Source: Deltaproteobacteria bacterium (GTDB lineage: Bacteria > Myxococcota_A > UBA9160 > JAFDET01). Taken from it: 15,845 nucleotides of DNA. Numbering within the stretch: the first letter of the stretch is position 1; each line of letters starts with the position of its first letter. Below are positions 9,193 through 15,400 of the stretch, one piece after another. The notes beneath the pieces are model-generated. The model did not search any database, was not told the origin of the DNA, and saw only the letters and a list, made by a program, of their open reading frames with translations. The stretch spans positions 1-15,845 of the forward strand of contig JAFDET010000055.1 in the NCBI GenBank assembly GCA_019310195.1, in the 5' to 3' direction. The position numbers were made by a program, and so were the translations under genes.

Positions 9193-10143
9193 CTAGCGAG
9201 CGGCCTCTCGAGGCGACGCCGCCTGTGCCGCGTCCATCCGCAGCCGCGCCCGGCCCTGCCAGGCCGCCGGGGGCTTCGCGCCCAGCAGCGCCAGCAGCGT
9301 GGGTCCGGTGTCCAGGGTCGAGACGGGCTCGCGCAGCGTGCCCGGCTCGATGCCCTCGCCCCACAGGATCCAGGGGATGCGCAGATCCCGCGGATCGTCG
9401 GTGCCGTGAATCGTGTCGTGGCCGCCGTGGTCCGAGGTCAGCAGCACCGCCAGACGGCCGCTGCCGGCCGCCTGGGCCCCGGCCAGGAAGCCGCCCAGCA
9501 GCGTGTCGATCCGCTCCAGGGCCGCGCGCTGGGCCTCGCTGCCCCAGCCCTCGGCGTGGCCCGCGAGATCGACTTCGGCCAGGTGAACCAGCACGAAATC
9601 GGGATCGCTCTCCGCCAGATAGACCGCCGCCTGGGCCAGCACCGAGTCGGCGGAGGTTCCCAGCGCCCACTGCTCGACCCCCGGCTCGTACTCGGCCAGG
9701 TGCGCGAACTTGGCCTTGCCGGCGAAGAGGCCGCAGCGCCAGCCCTCCCGCGCGCAGATGCTGAACAAGGTTTGCACCTCGAAGCGCCGCCAGGGCTCGT
9801 AGCGGTTCCAGCCGATGCCGTGCACCCGCGGCGGCGCCCCCGAGATCATGCTGGTGTGGGCGGGCAGCGTGCGGCTGGGCATCACGGTCTCGGCGTGCCG
9901 CGCGCGCAGGCCCTCGGCGCCCAGCCGATCCAGCGTCGGCGTCGGGACGTCTTGCATCACGGCCGGGGCCAGCCCGTCCACCGACACCAGCAGCACGCGG
10001 TAGGCGTCGGCCGCGCGCGCCTGGGGCGCGGCCGACGCTGGGCGGACCAGGGCGGCCGGGGCCATGCGATCGAAGATGTTGGCGTAGAGCGCCACGAGGA
10101 CGACGCACAGCAACACGATGCCGAGCACCACCCGTCGCGCCAC
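9193..10143 (-). CDS. membrane-anchored nucleotide pyrophosphatase/phosphodiesterase (alkaline phosphatase superfamily)
   Basis: A 316-residue type I phosphodiesterase/nucleotide pyrophosphatase-family enzyme. Residues 4-21 form an N-terminal hydrophobic anchor, so the catalytic domain is probably periplasmic. The two-metal site is visible: D56 (SVDGLAP), nucleophile T92 (PSRTLPAHT), D192 and H196 (EVDLAGH), D238-H239 (TSDHGGHD) and a later His, probably H246 (IHGTDDPRDLRIP). All expected ligands are present, so it should be active on a phosphate diester or monoester, but the substrate cannot be told. The start is uncertain: GTG 10143 is the first codon after the upstream MDR gene (17-bp gap) and begins the anchor; a GTG at 10131 is also possible. 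It is probably co-transcribed with the MDR gene, with no obvious functional link. Confidence 0.85.
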   Translation of the reverse strand: MARRVVLGIVLLCVVLVALYANIFDRMAPAALVRPASAAPQARAADAYRVLLVSVDGLAPAVMQDVPTPTLDRLGAEGLRARHAETVMPSRTLPAHTSMISGAPPRVHGIGWNRYEPWRRFEVQTLFSICAREGWRCGLFAGKAKFAHLAEYEPGVEQWALGTSADSVLAQAAVYLAESDPDFVLVHLAEVDLAGHAEGWGSEAQRAALERIDTLLGGFLAGAQAAGSGRLAVLLTSDHGGHDTIHGTDDPRDLRIPWILWGEGIEPGTLREPVSTLDTGPTLLALLGAKPPAAWQGRARLRMDAAQAASPREAAR

Positions 10144-10160
10144 GCGAAGAGCCCGCGAGG

Positions 10161-11327
10161 CTACGGCACCAGCGCCCGCACCGACGCGGGAACGTCCGTG
10201 GCGATGCGAATGATCGGGATCCCCGTCTGCGTGTTCTGGTGCATCTCCTCGAACGCGCGCGGCAGATCCTCGAAGGCGTAGATCTCCCGGTGGACCGTGG
10301 GCTTGAACACGCCGCCGTAGAGCTCGGTGGCGGCCTCCACTCCGATCAGCGTCTCGTAGTGGGTGTGGTCGAGGGTGATCTGCTTCACCGAGGCCAGGGT
10401 CGAGTTGTACTGGATGACCTGCGAGAGCTGCCATCCGGCCGACACGTTCACACCCTGGCGCGCCTGCACCGCGAAGCCGGCCGGGAAGACCGGACCGCGC
10501 AGCATGTCGCAGATGATGTGCATGTCCTCGCCTCGGGTCAGCTCGGTGACGTGACGACGGAAGGCCTTCACGTCGTCGCGCGCGGCGAAGCGGTTGAAGG
10601 CCTTCTGGTCGATCCCGGTGATGCCCTGCTTCTCCAGCGCGGCGCGCCGCTCCGGGCTGCCCGAACAGAAATAGGCGTTGTGGCCCTCGGCCTTGGCCAG
10701 CATCAGGAAGAGCTCGCCCACGCCGCCGCCGAACGACATCACGTTCACTACGGCCTGCTGCTCGCGACTCACCTTGACCCGGTAGATCCCCAGGGCGCGG
10801 CGCCACAGGTGGTAGGCGGTGGGGGCGCGGAGCGGCAGCGCGGCCATCTCCCACAGGTTGAGGCCGCAGTCGAGCGGGGCCTTCACCAGCTGCCACTCGC
10901 CGACCACCGCTTCCTCTGCGTACCAGCCGATGGACTCGGGCTGGTCGTAGGCCCAGATGCGCATGGGGAAGCCGAAGCGGTCCGGCTCGCCGTTGCAGTG
11001 GGTCAGCACGATGTCGCCCACCTCGAACTTGCGGACCTGGGCGCCGACTCCGATCACCTCGCCCACGGCCGAGTTGCCCGGGTAGATCTTGCCGCCCCGG
11101 GCGTCCGCGATGTTGACGGTGTCGGCCAGCGCAGCATGGTCCACGTTGTGCTCGCCGGACGCCGCCAGGATCCGCAAGTGAACGTCGGTGGGGCCCACGT
11201 CGCGCAGCTCCAGGTCATCGAGCTTGATCACGTTGGCGACGTTGACGGCGTCCACGTCGCCCCCGACGCGCTCGCGCTCGGCTGCGATGTCCTCGGCGCT
11301 GATGGAGTAGGCACGGGTCTTGGGCAT
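10161..11327 (-). CDS. medium-chain dehydrogenase/reductase, distantly crotonyl-CoA carboxylase/reductase-like
   Basis: A 388-residue MDR-superfamily oxidoreductase. The GroES-like part shows GNSAVGEVIGVGAQVRKFEVGDIV (84-107, conserved core GEVIGVG), and the Rossmann part has FGGGVGE (199-205). H110-C-N112 followed by RIWAYD (123-128) resembles, from memory, the HCN and RIWG(Y/F)E segments of crotonyl-CoA carboxylase/reductase (Ccr), as does the late HQNTQTGIPI (363-372). In Ccr the Glu of that second segment helps hold CO2; here it is Asp (D128). N61 and a His near 321-323 may match the other two CO2-pocket residues. It is therefore a Ccr relative or an enoyl-CoA reductase, not a proven Ccr. 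No structural-zinc cysteine cluster is seen. ATG 11327 follows GGAGGAG closely, a strong start. It is divergent from the CoA ligase/lyase operon, which fits CoA-ester chemistry. Reductase activity, cofactor and substrate are inferred. Confidence 0.7.
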   Translation of the reverse strand: MPKTRAYSISAEDIAAERERVGGDVDAVNVANVIKLDDLELRDVGPTDVHLRILAASGEHNVDHAALADTVNIADARGGKIYPGNSAVGEVIGVGAQVRKFEVGDIVLTHCNGEPDRFGFPMRIWAYDQPESIGWYAEEAVVGEWQLVKAPLDCGLNLWEMAALPLRAPTAYHLWRRALGIYRVKVSREQQAVVNVMSFGGGVGELFLMLAKAEGHNAYFCSGSPERRAALEKQGITGIDQKAFNRFAARDDVKAFRRHVTELTRGEDMHIICDMLRGPVFPAGFAVQARQGVNVSAGWQLSQVIQYNSTLASVKQITLDHTHYETLIGVEAATELYGGVFKPTVHREIYAFEDLPRAFEEMHQNTQTGIPIIRIATDVPASVRALVP

Positions 11328-11512
11328 GGCTCCTCCGCTCTCGATCCCGTTCGGACCGCTAGGGGGCGCGCTCGTCCGGAGGCGCCGCGGCGGGAACCTA
11401 GCCCAGTTGCCGGGTCTCGGGAAAAGCAATAATGTACGCGCGCTTACGAGCGCGGATCCCCCCGGCGCCGGACCGCACCGGCCGCGGGGTGATCCCACCC
11501 GCGAGGATCCGG
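11328..11512. promoter_or_regulatory. divergent promoter region of the MDR gene and CoA ligase operon
   Basis: This 185-bp gap separates two divergent units. On the plus strand TTGCCG (11407-11412) and AATAAT (11428-11433) make a possible sigma-70 promoter, although the 15-nt spacing is short. The only A/T-rich patch in the gap is at 11421-11434. Just after it lies a perfect palindrome (11439-11454). The Shine-Dalgarno GAGGA (11503-11507) lies 5 nt before the ATG at 11513. The minus-strand promoter for the MDR gene is not evident. Confidence 0.35.
11439..11454. promoter_or_regulatory. perfect palindrome, possible operator
   Basis: CGCGCT-TACG-AGCGCG is a perfect 6-bp inverted repeat with a 4-nt centre, placed just after the putative -10 of the CoA ligase operon in the divergent gap. 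A dimeric repressor bound here could control the rightward operon and perhaps the leftward gene. GC-rich DNA yields such palindromes by chance, so this is only a candidate. Confidence 0.35.
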
Positions 11513-12721
11513 ATGCGATTCTACGAGTACGAGTCCAAGGCGCTGTTCGCGAAGCGCCGTCTGCCCCTGGGCAAGGGCCGGGTGGCCACCTCGGCCGACG
11601 AGGCCCGGGCCATCGCCGAGGAAATCGGCGGCCCGGTGGTCCTGAAGAGCCAGGTGCTCTCCGGCGGGCGCATGAAGGCCGGCGCGGTGAAGTTCGCCGA
11701 CACCCCGGGCGAGTGCCCTGCCCTCTTCGACCAGATCATGCCCATCGAGGTGAACGGCCAGAAGGCTCGCTCGGTGCTGGTGGAAGAGAAGAGCCCGATC
11801 GAGCAGGAGTACTTCGTGTCGGTGACGTGGGACGGCCGGCGCAAGCTGCCCGTGCTGCTCTTCAGCGACATGGGCGGGATCGACATCGAGGAGGTGGCGG
11901 AGAAGCACCCGGAGCACGTCTCCAAGACCTGGTTCTCCACCATCCTTCCCATCTCCCCCCGCATTGCCAAGGAAGCCATCTCCGCCACGGGCGTCAGCGG
12001 CAGCCAGCTCAACCGGCTCACGCCCATCGTGTTCGAGCTGATGAAGATCTTCCTCGACTACGACCTCACGCTGGCGGAGATCAATCCGCTGGCCCGGCTC
12101 GAGGACGGGCGCTTCATCGTGCTCGACGGCCACGTGGACCTGGAGGCCGAGGCCCGAGGTCGCCACAAGGCGCTCCTGGCGGAGCTGGGCGTCGGAGAGG
12201 ACGAGACGCGGCAGGCCCGCGAGCCATCCGACTTCGAGATCGCCGGACGCAAGGTCAACGAGACCGACCACCGCGGCGTGGCCGGCAACGTGGTCGAGTT
12301 CGACGGCAACCTGGGGTTGGTGATCGGCGCCGGTGGCGGATCGCTCACGCTCTTCGACGCCGTGCGCAACCACGGCGGCAAGCCGGCCAACTACTGCGAG
12401 ATCGGCGGCAACCCGTCGGTGAAGAAGGCTTGCGAGCTGACCAAGCTGATCCTTTCCAAGCCCGGCGTGGAGAAGATCGCCGTGATGATGAACGTGGTCT
12501 CCAACACGCGCGTGGACATCGTGGCCCGCGGCGTCATCAAGGGCTGCATCGAGTCGGGCAAGGACCCGGCGCAGATCATCACCATCTTCCGGATCCCCGG
12601 CTCCTGGGAGGACGAGGGCTTCAAGATCCTGGAGAAGTACGGCGTGGAGTACTGCGACCGCAGCGTGAGCATGTACGAGGCTGCCGGCAAGGCCGTGGCG
12701 AAGATGGCGGATTCCAACTGA
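11513..12721 (+). CDS. succinate/malate--CoA ligase-like, beta (ATP-grasp) subunit
   Basis: A 402-residue beta subunit of the SucC/MtkA family, which with the alpha subunit joins a dicarboxylate to CoA at the cost of ATP or GTP. The ATP-grasp N-terminal part has EYESKALF (5-12), K45 (VVLKSQV) and SGGRMKAGAVK (50-60). E189-I-N191-P192 gives the metal-binding ENP motif. The C-terminal ligase domain has GAGGGSLTLFD (272-282) and NYCEIGGNPS (293-302). The last segment differs from the usual SucC FLDVGGG form and leans, from memory, towards the NY(G/T)E form of ATP-citrate lyase relatives, so succinate is not certain. With the malyl-CoA lyase in the same operon, malate is the favoured substrate (malate thiokinase, MtkA). 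ATG 11513 follows GAGGA. The last residues (ADSN) come after a 17-bp sequence that is repeated 83 bp further on, pointing to an insertion at the gene's end. Confidence 0.88.
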   Translation: MRFYEYESKALFAKRRLPLGKGRVATSADEARAIAEEIGGPVVLKSQVLSGGRMKAGAVKFADTPGECPALFDQIMPIEVNGQKARSVLVEEKSPIEQEYFVSVTWDGRRKLPVLLFSDMGGIDIEEVAEKHPEHVSKTWFSTILPISPRIAKEAISATGVSGSQLNRLTPIVFELMKIFLDYDLTLAEINPLARLEDGRFIVLDGHVDLEAEARGRHKALLAELGVGEDETRQAREPSDFEIAGRKVNETDHRGVAGNVVEFDGNLGLVIGAGGGSLTLFDAVRNHGGKPANYCEIGGNPSVKKACELTKLILSKPGVEKIAVMMNVVSNTRVDIVARGVIKGCIESGKDPAQIITIFRIPGSWEDEGFKILEKYGVEYCDRSVSMYEAAGKAVAKMADSN

Positions 12722-12790
12722 TGCACACCGAAGGCCGCGCAGTGAGCCGAAGGCGAGCGGAGTCAGATGGATGGGCCGTGGCGAAGATGG
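12691..12790. repeat. 17-bp direct repeat flanking an inserted dispersed-repeat segment
   Basis: GGCCGTGGCGAAGATGG occurs at 12691-12707 and again at 12774-12790, 83 bp apart. The first copy is the end of the beta-subunit gene (AVAKM). The second is non-coding and is followed by GGGCTGCGTAG directly before the alpha-subunit ATG. The 66 bp between the copies contain CGCGCAGTGAGCCGAAGGCG (from 12736), a member of the dispersed repeat family seen at 6164-6262 and 15354-15400. If the segment is removed, the beta gene would end AVAKMGAA-stop with TAG directly abutting the alpha ATG, the usual tight junction. Confidence 0.7.
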
Positions 12791-12801
12791 GGGCTGCGTA
12801 G
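12721..12801 (+). other. 80-bp gap between CoA ligase genes holding a 26-codon frame
   Basis: The TGA of the beta gene overlaps an ATG (TGATG) that opens a frame of 26 codons, ending AVAKMGAA with TAG just before the alpha ATG at 12802. The end of this frame equals the likely ancestral end of the beta subunit, so it is probably a by-product of the inserted repeat and not a gene. The GGGGG run at 12789-12793 may act as the weak ribosome site for the alpha gene. Confidence 0.4.
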
Positions 12802-13707
12802 ATGCCGATCCTGATCTCCAAGGACACGCGCTTCCTGATCCAGGGCATCACCGGCCGCGAGGCCGTCAGCCTGACCCGCGAGAACCTGGACTACGGCGCC
12901 ACCATCGTGGGCGGCGTGACGCCGGGGCGCGCGGGCCGCGACGTCTACGGCGTGCCGGTCTACGACTGCGTGCGGGACGTGGTGACGGCCCACGGCAAGG
13001 TAGAGGGCTCCATCGTCTCGGTGCCGCCGGGCTTCGTGAAGGACGCGATCTTCGAGGCCATCGAGAACGGCGTCGAGCTGATCGTCGTCGTCACCGAGAA
13101 CGTGCCGCGCAAGGACGTGGCCCAGTGTGTGGAGCTGGCCAAGCTGCGCGGGGCACGCATCATCGGACCCAACTGCCTGGGTGTGATCTCACCCGACGAG
13201 GCCAAGATGGGCGGCGTGGGCGGCCCCGCCGCCAACACCCGCCAGGCCTACCGCAAGGGCAACATCGGCATCATGTCCCGCTCCGGCGGCATGACCACCG
13301 AGATCGCCTCCACGCTCACTGCGGCGGGGCTGGGCCAGTCCACGTGCGTCTCCATCGGCGGCGACGCCATCGTGGGCACCACCTACGCCGAGCTGATGCC
13401 GCTCTTCGAGGCGGACCCCCAGACCGAGGCCATTGCGATCTACTCCGAGCCCGGCGGCCGCATGGAGGCCGAGCTGGCGGAGTGGGTGCGCGAGAACGAC
13501 TCACGGCTGCCGATCGTCGCCTTCATGGCGGGGCGCTTCATGGACGAGATGAAGGGCATGCGTTTCGGCCACGCCGGGACCATCGTCGAAGGCAAGGAAG
13601 ACACCACCGCCGAGAAGATCGCGCGCATGGAGGCGGCCGGGATCTCCGTGGCGGAGCGGATCGAGGAGATTCCCGAGCTCATCCGCCAGCGCCTGGGAGG
13701 AAGCTGA
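12802..13707 (+). CDS. succinate/malate--CoA ligase-like, alpha subunit
   Basis: A 301-residue alpha subunit of the SucD/MtkB family, the part that binds CoA and carries the phosphohistidine intermediate. It shows GITGRE (15-20), the CoA-binding GGVTPGRAG (37-45), GPNCLGVISP (122-131), the SEPGG glutamate region (E216) and the active-site H257 in RFGHAGTIVEG (254-264). All catalytic features are present. The sequence around the phosphohistidine (MRFGHAG, followed by KEDTT) differs from the GRMGHAGAI form common in succinyl-CoA synthetase, consistent with another acid substrate such as malate. The ATG at 12802 directly follows the TAG of the inserted segment, and the stop shares a base with the next gene (TGATG). 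It would form a heterodimer or heterotetramer with the preceding beta subunit in the cytosol. Confidence 0.9.
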   Translation: MPILISKDTRFLIQGITGREAVSLTRENLDYGATIVGGVTPGRAGRDVYGVPVYDCVRDVVTAHGKVEGSIVSVPPGFVKDAIFEAIENGVELIVVVTENVPRKDVAQCVELAKLRGARIIGPNCLGVISPDEAKMGGVGGPAANTRQAYRKGNIGIMSRSGGMTTEIASTLTAAGLGQSTCVSIGGDAIVGTTYAELMPLFEADPQTEAIAIYSEPGGRMEAELAEWVRENDSRLPIVAFMAGRFMDEMKGMRFGHAGTIVEGKEDTTAEKIARMEAAGISVAERIEEIPELIRQRLGGS

Positions 13708-13928
13708 TGCCCGGTCTCTTCATCGACGTGAAGGTTGCGGACGACGTTCGCAAGGATGCGGCGCTGGCCGCGAAGCTGGAGGAGGTCTGCCCGGTCTCGA
13801 TCTTCCGCGCCACGGACGATGGCGTCGAGATCCTGGAGGCGAACCTCGACGAGTGCGTGCTCTGCGACCTGTGCCTGGAGGCGGCGCCCGACGGCAAGGT
13901 CCAGGTAATCAAGCTCTACGAGAGTTAA
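13707..13928 (+). CDS. small one-cluster [4Fe-4S] ferredoxin-like protein
   Basis: A 73-residue ferredoxin-like protein. Its four cysteines are C28-P (EEVCPVSIF) and C50-x2-C53-x2-C56 (DECVLCDLC). In the two-fold ferredoxin fold the Cys-Pro of the first half pairs with the CxxCxxC of the second, so exactly one [4Fe-4S] cluster is expected. The second half lacks its own CP ligand (EAAPDG follows C56), as in FixX-type monocluster proteins. The ATG overlaps the alpha-subunit stop (TGATG), which implies coupled translation. A ferredoxin is not needed for the known ligase or lyase reactions, so its role here is unexplained. It may donate electrons to an unseen partner or be a structural subunit. 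The fold and cluster are seen; the function is not. Confidence 0.8.
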   Translation: MPGLFIDVKVADDVRKDAALAAKLEEVCPVSIFRATDDGVEILEANLDECVLCDLCLEAAPDGKVQVIKLYES

Positions 13929-13934
13929 GGAGGT
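13927..13934 (+). promoter_or_regulatory. near-perfect ribosome binding site of mcl
   Basis: AAGGAGGT overlaps the TAA stop of the ferredoxin gene and lies 3 nt before the mcl ATG at 13938. It is the strongest Shine-Dalgarno in the operon and suggests that mcl is translated at a high level. Confidence 0.8.
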
Positions 13935-13937
13935 TTC

Positions 13938-15005
13938 ATGCGTTCCCCCAAGGACTTCTTCAAGCCCAAGGCGCTCGGCGCCCCGATGCCGCTCATGGCG
14001 GTGCCCTTCCGGCCCTCCCGCATGATCCACTTCTTCGATCCAAGCAACCCGAAGATGGCGTCGAAGGTCCCGGATCTGGCCACGAAGTCGGACGTGGTGC
14101 TGGGCAACCTGGAAGATGCCATCCAGGTGGACAACAAGGTGGCCGCCCGCGAGGGCCTGGTGAAGATCGCGCGCGACACGGACTTCGGCGACGCGCAGCT
14201 CTGGACCCGGGTGAACAGCCTGGACAGCCCCTGGGTCCTCGACGACCTGATGACCCTGGTCACCGAGATCGGCGACAAGCTCGACGTGATCATGGTCCCC
14301 AAGGTCGAAGGCGAGTGGGATATCCACTACGTGGACCAGCTGGTGGCCCAGCTCGAGGCACGGGCAGGCGTCGAGCGACCGATCCTGCTGCACGCCATCC
14401 TCGAGACCGCCCAGGGCGTCGCCAACGTGGAGTCGATCTGCGGCGCGAGCCCGCGCATGCAGGGCATCTCCTTCGGCCCCGCCGACCTGGCGGCCAGCCG
14501 GCGCATGAAGACGACCCGCGTGGGCGGCGGCCACCCCGGCTACCTGGTGCGCACGGACCCGGACGCCGAGAATCCGGACGCCGCCCGCATCACGGCGCAG
14601 CAGGACCCGTGGCACTACACCCTGGCGCGCATGGTGGATGCCTGCACCGCCAACGGCATCTTCCCGTACTACGGACCCTTCGGCGACATCAAGGACACGC
14701 TGGCCTGCGAGGACCAGTTCCGCGCCGCCTTCCTGCTGGGCTGCGTGGGCGCCTGGTCACTGCACCCGGTGCAGATCGACATCGCCAAGAAGGTGTTCAC
14801 GCCCCCGGTGAACGAGGTGCGCTGGGCGCGCCGGGTCATCGACGAGATGGGTGACGGCGCCGGCTGCGTGATGATCGACGGCAAGATGCAGGACGACGCC
14901 ACCTACAAGCAGTGCAAGGTGATGGTCGAGGCCGCGAAGCTCCTGGCCCGCAAGGAGTCCGACCTGGCCGAGGCCTACGGCTTCTCCGCCGAAGACCTCG
15001 CCTAG
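13938..15005 (+). CDS. mcl: malyl-CoA / beta-methylmalyl-CoA lyase
   Basis: A 355-residue HpcH/HpaI-CitE family lyase that, by recalled motifs, is close to the Chloroflexus aurantiacus enzyme. That protein cleaves (S)-malyl-CoA to acetyl-CoA plus glyoxylate and beta-methylmalyl-CoA to propionyl-CoA plus glyoxylate, and also acts on citramalyl-CoA. Matching blocks are RPSRMIHFF (25-33), GNLEDAI (56-62), SPWVLDD (97-103), VPKVEG (120-125), LETAQG (155-160) with metal ligand E156, GPADLAASR (180-188) with metal ligand D183, KTTRVGGGHP (191-200) and MIDGKMQDDAT (312-322). R92 in the RVN block is the likely substrate carboxylate/oxyanion residue. The full C-terminal lid is present. As last gene of the CoA ligase-ferredoxin operon it gives the second step: ligase makes malyl-CoA, Mcl splits it. 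mch further left would supply beta-methylmalyl-CoA. Confidence 0.93.
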   Translation: MRSPKDFFKPKALGAPMPLMAVPFRPSRMIHFFDPSNPKMASKVPDLATKSDVVLGNLEDAIQVDNKVAAREGLVKIARDTDFGDAQLWTRVNSLDSPWVLDDLMTLVTEIGDKLDVIMVPKVEGEWDIHYVDQLVAQLEARAGVERPILLHAILETAQGVANVESICGASPRMQGISFGPADLAASRRMKTTRVGGGHPGYLVRTDPDAENPDAARITAQQDPWHYTLARMVDACTANGIFPYYGPFGDIKDTLACEDQFRAAFLLGCVGAWSLHPVQIDIAKKVFTPPVNEVRWARRVIDEMGDGAGCVMIDGKMQDDATYKQCKVMVEAAKLLARKESDLAEAYGFSAEDLA

Positions 15006-15028
15006 ACGCGGAGCCACGAGCCCGGCGC

Positions 15029-15045
15029 GTGGGCGCTGCGCCCAC
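15029..15045 (+). terminator. hairpin downstream of mcl
   Basis: GTGGGCG-CTG-CGCCCAC is a perfect 7-bp stem with a 3-nt loop, 23 nt after the mcl stop. No T run follows, so it would be a weak intrinsic or factor-assisted terminator, or it may protect the 3' end of the mcl mRNA. Confidence 0.45.
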
Positions 15046-15220
15046 ATCCGGCTGTTACGTTGGCTCCGTCGGTGGAGTGCCGGGGTCATGGCCGTGTCCC
15101 CTCCGGCGATGTCCTCGCTCTTGGATTTCAGGAGGTCGCGCGTACGCGGGTGGGCGCGGACTCGCAGCGATAATCCCGCGAGGTCGCTCGACCCGGGAGG
15201 CCTCTGCGGATTACGCCTAC

Positions 15221-15245
15221 GGGGACACGGCCAGGCCCCCGGCAC
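15221..15245 (+). repeat. third partial copy of the inverted-repeat arm
   Basis: This 25-bp stretch, beginning GGGGACACGG and ending CCCCGGCAC, matches 15417-15441 in the right arm at 23 of 25 positions, in the same orientation. It shows that the arm sequence is a repeat unit present three times within 400 bp. Confidence 0.6.
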
Positions 15246-15353
15246 GAGGGCGCCGTCGGTTGGAAGCAGGACCGCCTCGGTCGCGGGGGCGCCCATGCCT
15301 GCGGCCCGCAAGCGCGGCCCTCGACGTGTGGCCATGCAGCGGAGCCGCCTGCC

Positions 15354-15400
15354 GCGCGCGCAGCGAGCCGTAGGCGAGCGAAGGGCCTCGGCCGGCTCAG
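15354..15400 (+). repeat. dispersed repeat copy
   Basis: It contains GCGCAGCGAGCCGTAGGCGA and continues GCGAAGGGCCTCGGCCGGCT, closely matching the 42-bp units at 6164-6205 and 6221-6262 and the shorter copy at 12736-12760. It lies inside the inverted-repeat element next to its right arm. Confidence 0.7.

Noticed and set aside
8009..10108. Minus-strand extension of the nrdJ frame to 10108
   Set aside because: It is antisense to mch and then out of frame with the phosphodiesterase gene; the NrdJ family N-terminus is at 8008.
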